From assembly GCA_038199755.1 (NCBI GenBank), contig JBBPYR010000324.1, positions 1-8,407 of the forward strand: DNA of 8,407 bases. The letters are read 5' to 3'. The DNA is from JBBPYR01 sp038199755. GTDB lineage: Bacteria; Chloroflexota; Ktedonobacteria; Ktedonobacterales; Ktedonobacteraceae. Positions 6,560 to 8,407 of this stretch are shown here, piece after piece. A model generated the notes under the pieces. The model saw nothing but the letters and a program-made list of their open reading frames with translations, was not told the DNA's origin and searched no databases. The position numbers and the translations under genes are program-made. Every line of letters starts with the position of its first letter. Position 1 is the first letter of the stretch.

Positions 6560-6590
6560 ACTATACCATATCATGGTATTATATAGGCAA
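6560..6590 (-). promoter_or_regulatory. Probable peptidase promoter with palindromic operator in its spacer
   Basis: On the minus strand, TTGCCT (6590-6585) and TATAGT (6565-6560) are separated by 19 nt. The spacer is largely filled by the palindrome ATACCAT-atc-ATGGTAT (6563-6579, 7-bp perfect arms). A dyad in a 19-nt spacer is the arrangement used by MerR-family activators. A competing -10, TATAAT (6583-6578), exists on the same strand but has no -35. The palindrome is seen; promoter and regulator type are inferred. Confidence 0.4.
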
Positions 6591-6660
6591 TCAGTAGGGG
6601 CGGGGGCGGACGACGAGGGGTGGAGTGGACCCTTGGGTCGCCCGTTGCAAGGGATACCAT
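6591..6660. repeat. GC-rich intergenic repeat-like remnant
   Basis: A G-rich run (6597-6625) is followed by CCCTTG (6630-6635) and CAAGGG (6648-6653), a 6-bp inverted repeat, with GACC/GGTC nested at its left side. The GACCCTTGGGTCGCCC style resembles short dispersed intergenic repeats I recall from Chloroflexota genomes. There is only one copy here, so repeat status cannot be shown from the window. It directly abuts the broken 5' end of the methyltransferase remnant. Confidence 0.3.
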
Positions 6661-6676
6661 CTCCCAGTAGGCACGA

Positions 6677-6973
6677 TTGCTAGAACACAAAGACGCCTCG
6701 GCAGACATCATACTCAGCACCCTCTCCTTCCATCATTGGCAAGACGCTCTTGCAGGCACGCGCCAAGTCAAACGCGTCTTGCGTCCCAATGGTCAATTTT
6801 TCCTCGTCGACGCCTACACCCCCAGCTGGCTCGCCGCCATCATACGGCATAACCCCACACGCACACCGCAACAGGTGCGCGACCTTTTCAGCCAGGCCGC
6901 GCTCAGCGTGCCAGCGCAACAAGCCCTGCTCTGGCAATACGTCTTCCTCACCGTCGGACGTAATGGTTCATAA
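6677..6973 (+). pseudogene. C-terminal remnant of a class I SAM-dependent methyltransferase
   Basis: About 98 residues match the second half of a Methyltransf_11/UbiE-type domain: DASADIILSTLSFHHWQDAL (motif around the post-II acidic loop), then RQVKRVLRPNGQFFLVDAY (the conserved RVLRPGG turn and following strand), then a short C-terminal part ending WQYVFLTVGRNGS. The N-terminal half, with the SAM-binding glycine motif, is absent. An in-frame TAG at 6668-6670 closes the frame, and the DNA before it is the GC-rich repeat-like remnant. No ribosome binding site is evident for the first available start (TTG 6677). With no glycine-rich loop it should not bind SAM, so it is best read as a 5'-deleted pseudogene. 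The family is clear from the two motifs; the original substrate is not. Confidence 0.7.
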
Positions 6974-7010
6974 TGGCTGGTAATGGGCCGAAAATAGGAA
7001 GGAATAATGG
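6961..7010. repeat. TAATGG short repeats with 10-bp phasing
   Basis: TAATGG occurs at 6961, 6971 and 6981, exactly 10 bp apart, and again at 7005. The first two overlap the end of the methyltransferase remnant (its TAA is 6971-6973). Possible explanations are slippage or a helically phased protein-binding array; the number of copies is small. Confidence 0.4.
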
Positions 7011-7079
7011 CTAACTCGTGTTCTCTTTAACAAGAGCCAAAAAGGGCATCTGCATCACATAAAAAGGAAAACCCAAAAC

Positions 7080-7565
7080 ATGAACACACCAACGCCGGAC
7101 ATGTACGACCGCCTACAACTGCTAAAAACCTACCAACATATCGCCATCGTTGGCGTCAGTGCCGACCCCTACCGACCGAGCCACTTCGTCGCCATCTATT
7201 TGCAAGCGGAAGGCTATGACATCATCCCCATCAACCCGCGTTACGCCGGACAAACCCTCCTCGGCAAGCGCGTCTACCCCTCGCTGACAGCAGCCAAAGA
7301 AGCCGGAGAACAGATCGAGATCGTTGATGTCTTCCGCAAAGCAGACGACACGCCCCCCATCGCACAGGAAGCAGTCGCCATCGGAGCCAAAGTGCTCTGG
7401 CTCCAACTCGGCGTTCGCAACGAAGAGGCCAAAACAATAGCCCAGGACGCGGGCCTCACCTTCGTACAAGACCGCTGCATCAAAATTGAACACGCCCGCT
7501 TCTTCGGTGGCCTGCACACCATCGGCCTCAACACTGGCGTCGTCATGGCAAAAAAATTCTCGTAA
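7080..7565 (+). CDS. CoA-binding domain protein (YccU-like)
   Basis: A 161-residue cytosolic protein consisting of one CoA_binding_2 (Rossmann-like) domain, close in size to E. coli YccU (137 residues). The nucleotide-binding start is IAIVGVSADPYRPSHFVAIY (21-40), followed by GYDIIPINPRY (45-55). The second half has the family core: IVDVFRKADDTPPIAQEAVA (81-100), AKVLWLQLGVRNEEA (103-117) and the conserved DRCIKIEHAR (131-140). It resembles the CoA-binding part of succinyl-CoA synthetase alpha but lacks the catalytic ligase domain, so it probably senses or binds an acyl-CoA-type ligand. AAGGA (7064-7068) lies 11 nt before the ATG, a slightly long spacing. A second ATG at 7101 would remove 7 residues without touching the domain. 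It stands alone, downstream of a dead gene and convergent with the glycosylase gene. Its biological role is unknown in the family generally. Confidence 0.88.
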   Translation: MNTPTPDMYDRLQLLKTYQHIAIVGVSADPYRPSHFVAIYLQAEGYDIIPINPRYAGQTLLGKRVYPSLTAAKEAGEQIEIVDVFRKADDTPPIAQEAVAIGAKVLWLQLGVRNEEAKTIAQDAGLTFVQDRCIKIEHARFFGGLHTIGLNTGVVMAKKFS

Positions 7566-7596
7566 AGCAGCAGCAAAGCGCGCTGTAGGCTCCTTA

Positions 7597-7667
7597 GGCT
7601 ACCTTTCCGACCGACTGAGCGAAGCTAGACGCGACAGCGGCGTTGTCGGTCGGAATAAGGAGTAGCC
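7597..7667. repeat. Large hairpin between convergent genes
   Basis: TTCCGACCGAC (7605-7615) and GTCGGTCGGAA (7645-7655) are perfect 11-bp inverted copies. An outer GGCTAC (7597-7602) pairs with GTAGCC (7662-7667), and the loop contains ACGC/GCGT (7629-7632 with 7640-7643). It lies in the gap between the stop codons of the CoA-binding gene and the glycosylase gene, so it may end transcription from both sides. However, no T-run flanks it, and it could equally be a dispersed palindromic repeat. Confidence 0.7.
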
Positions 7668-7725
7668 AGATTTATCGCGCCCCCCCGTACCCGTTGGCGA
7701 ATCGCTGCTGCCAACAATTACCGTA

Positions 7726-8407
7726 TCATCGCGTCCCTGCACGCAGATAATACCCCCAATAGCCAAACCAGTCGCCGTAGCGTTCGGCCAACTGCGCCAT
7801 CGTCACCCCTGGCCCATACACTTTCGGCACGATCGCCAGGAACGGCTTCATTGTCAATATCATGTGTTCCATGCGCCCCTCAGCGCGTAAGAGCAGAAAG
7901 TTCGCGGACCACTCGCCAATACCCTTGATCGAACGCAACCAGCTTTCGGCCTCGTCATAGGGTGCCGTGCGCAGCCACTGCTCATCCAGACCGCTCAATG
8001 CCGCTACGACATTCATAAAGTACCCTGCCCGTCGCTCATTTTTCAGCAACACACCTAGCTCCTCCATACCCAAATTCGCCAGCCGTTCCAGCTCAGGAAA
8101 AGCCCAATACGTGCTCCCATCCACCGTAATGCTGCTGCCATAGCGTTCGATCAACGCCCGCTTGATCCCTGCCGCAATAGGAATAGCCGTGTGTTGTGTG
8201 ATGACCGCCCAGCATGCCGCCTCGTGCAACGTCAAAAACTTAATGTGATGCAAGCCATACAAACGCTCAATAATCGGCACGAACGCGGCATCCTCCCTAC
8301 CAATCGCGTAAAACGGCTCAAGCTCATCATGCAGGCTCAAAAAGAAAGCAATCCGCTCAGCTACCGCCTGTTGCACCGTCGCGGGTAAACGCTGCTCCGA
8401 AAACAAC
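7726..8407 (-). CDS. DNA-3-methyladenine glycosylase-like HhH-GPD protein (5' end beyond window)
   Basis: At least 226 residues of an AlkA-type base-excision DNA glycosylase. The frame is open to the right edge; the first in-window start is a TTG at 8406 without visible ribosome binding site, so the true start is probably outside. The helical HhH-GPD core is visible: HEAACWAVITQHTAIPIAAG (61-80) resembles the Q-Q helix region that opens this domain, and LRSIKGIGEWSANFLLLRA (157-175) is the helix-hairpin-helix that binds the DNA backbone. The C-terminus YGDWFGYWGYYLRA (210-223) is typical of this bacterial subgroup. Where the catalytic Asp is expected, about 20 residues after the hairpin, the sequence reads HMILTMKPFLAIVPK, with no acidic residue between E180 and E208. 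Either the catalytic residue was lost or my placement is off. It would act on alkylated purines if active. Residue numbers count from the TTG. Confidence 0.8.
   Translation of the reverse strand, partial: LFSEQRLPATVQQAVAERIAFFLSLHDELEPFYAIGREDAAFVPIIERLYGLHHIKFLTLHEAACWAVITQHTAIPIAAGIKRALIERYGSSITVDGSTYWAFPELERLANLGMEELGVLLKNERRAGYFMNVVAALSGLDEQWLRTAPYDEAESWLRSIKGIGEWSANFLLLRAEGRMEHMILTMKPFLAIVPKVYGPGVTMAQLAERYGDWFGYWGYYLRAGTR

Noticed and set aside
6625..6852. + strand frame overlapping the methyltransferase remnant, as a frameshifted 5' part of it
   Set aside because: Its translation before the overlap has no methyltransferase motif (no glycine-rich SAM loop), so it does not supply the missing half.
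7693..7715. GTTGGC/GCCAAC 6-bp inverted repeat downstream of the glycosylase stop, as a terminator
   Set aside because: The stem is short with an 11-nt loop and there is no T-run after it on the minus strand (a G-run follows instead).

Overview
This 8.4 kb window looks like bacterial chromosome from an environmental heterotroph. GC content is moderate, and intergenic spaces are rich in palindromes. The gene mix (a glycolate-oxidase-type operon, an ethylene-receptor-like membrane protein, an M24 peptidase, an AlkA-type glycosylase) and the sequence style recall Chloroflexota of the Ktedonobacteria type. That placement is inference from recollection, not a search result.

Layout. 1-108: an open frame with a hydrophobic stretch, possibly the tail of an upstream gene. 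148-4174: a tightly packed + strand operon of glcE (FAD subunit), an RlmM/FtsJ-like ribose 2'-O-methyltransferase, and glcF (double [4Fe-4S] and CCG-domain subunit with an added C-terminal membrane anchor). The first two genes overlap by 4 nt and the last two are 2 nt apart. glcD is not in the window and is expected upstream. 4175-4619: a 445-nt AT-rich gap without a protein gene but with dense structure. It holds a perfect 14-bp inverted repeat, an extended -10 promoter, a terminator hairpin, a foldable segment of about 180 nt ending in a strong intrinsic terminator, and a second promoter with a perfect TTGACA. 4620-5321: a four-helix membrane protein with an ETR1-type ethylene/copper site, cut off inside a PAS domain so that no kinase core remains. 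5309-6496 (minus): a complete M24 Xaa-Pro-type peptidase, tail to tail with the truncated protein and overlapping it by 13 nt. 6497-7079: the peptidase control region with a palindrome inside its likely promoter, a GC-rich repeat-like remnant, and the 3' end of a class I methyltransferase gene that has lost its SAM-binding start. 7080-7565: a small CoA-binding (YccU-type) protein. 7566-7725: a convergent gap with a large hairpin. 7726-8407 (minus): a DNA-3-methyladenine-glycosylase-like protein, running off the right edge, in which the expected catalytic Asp appears to be missing.

Functionally, GlcE and GlcF would form a membrane-associated dehydrogenase oxidising glycolate or a similar 2-hydroxy acid and passing electrons to the respiratory chain. 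The methyltransferase between them is a translation-related passenger or co-regulated gene. The most unusual part is 4175-5321: a possible cis-acting or free structured RNA next to an ethylene-binding sensor that has lost its output domains. No complete, clearly new multi-gene system is visible.
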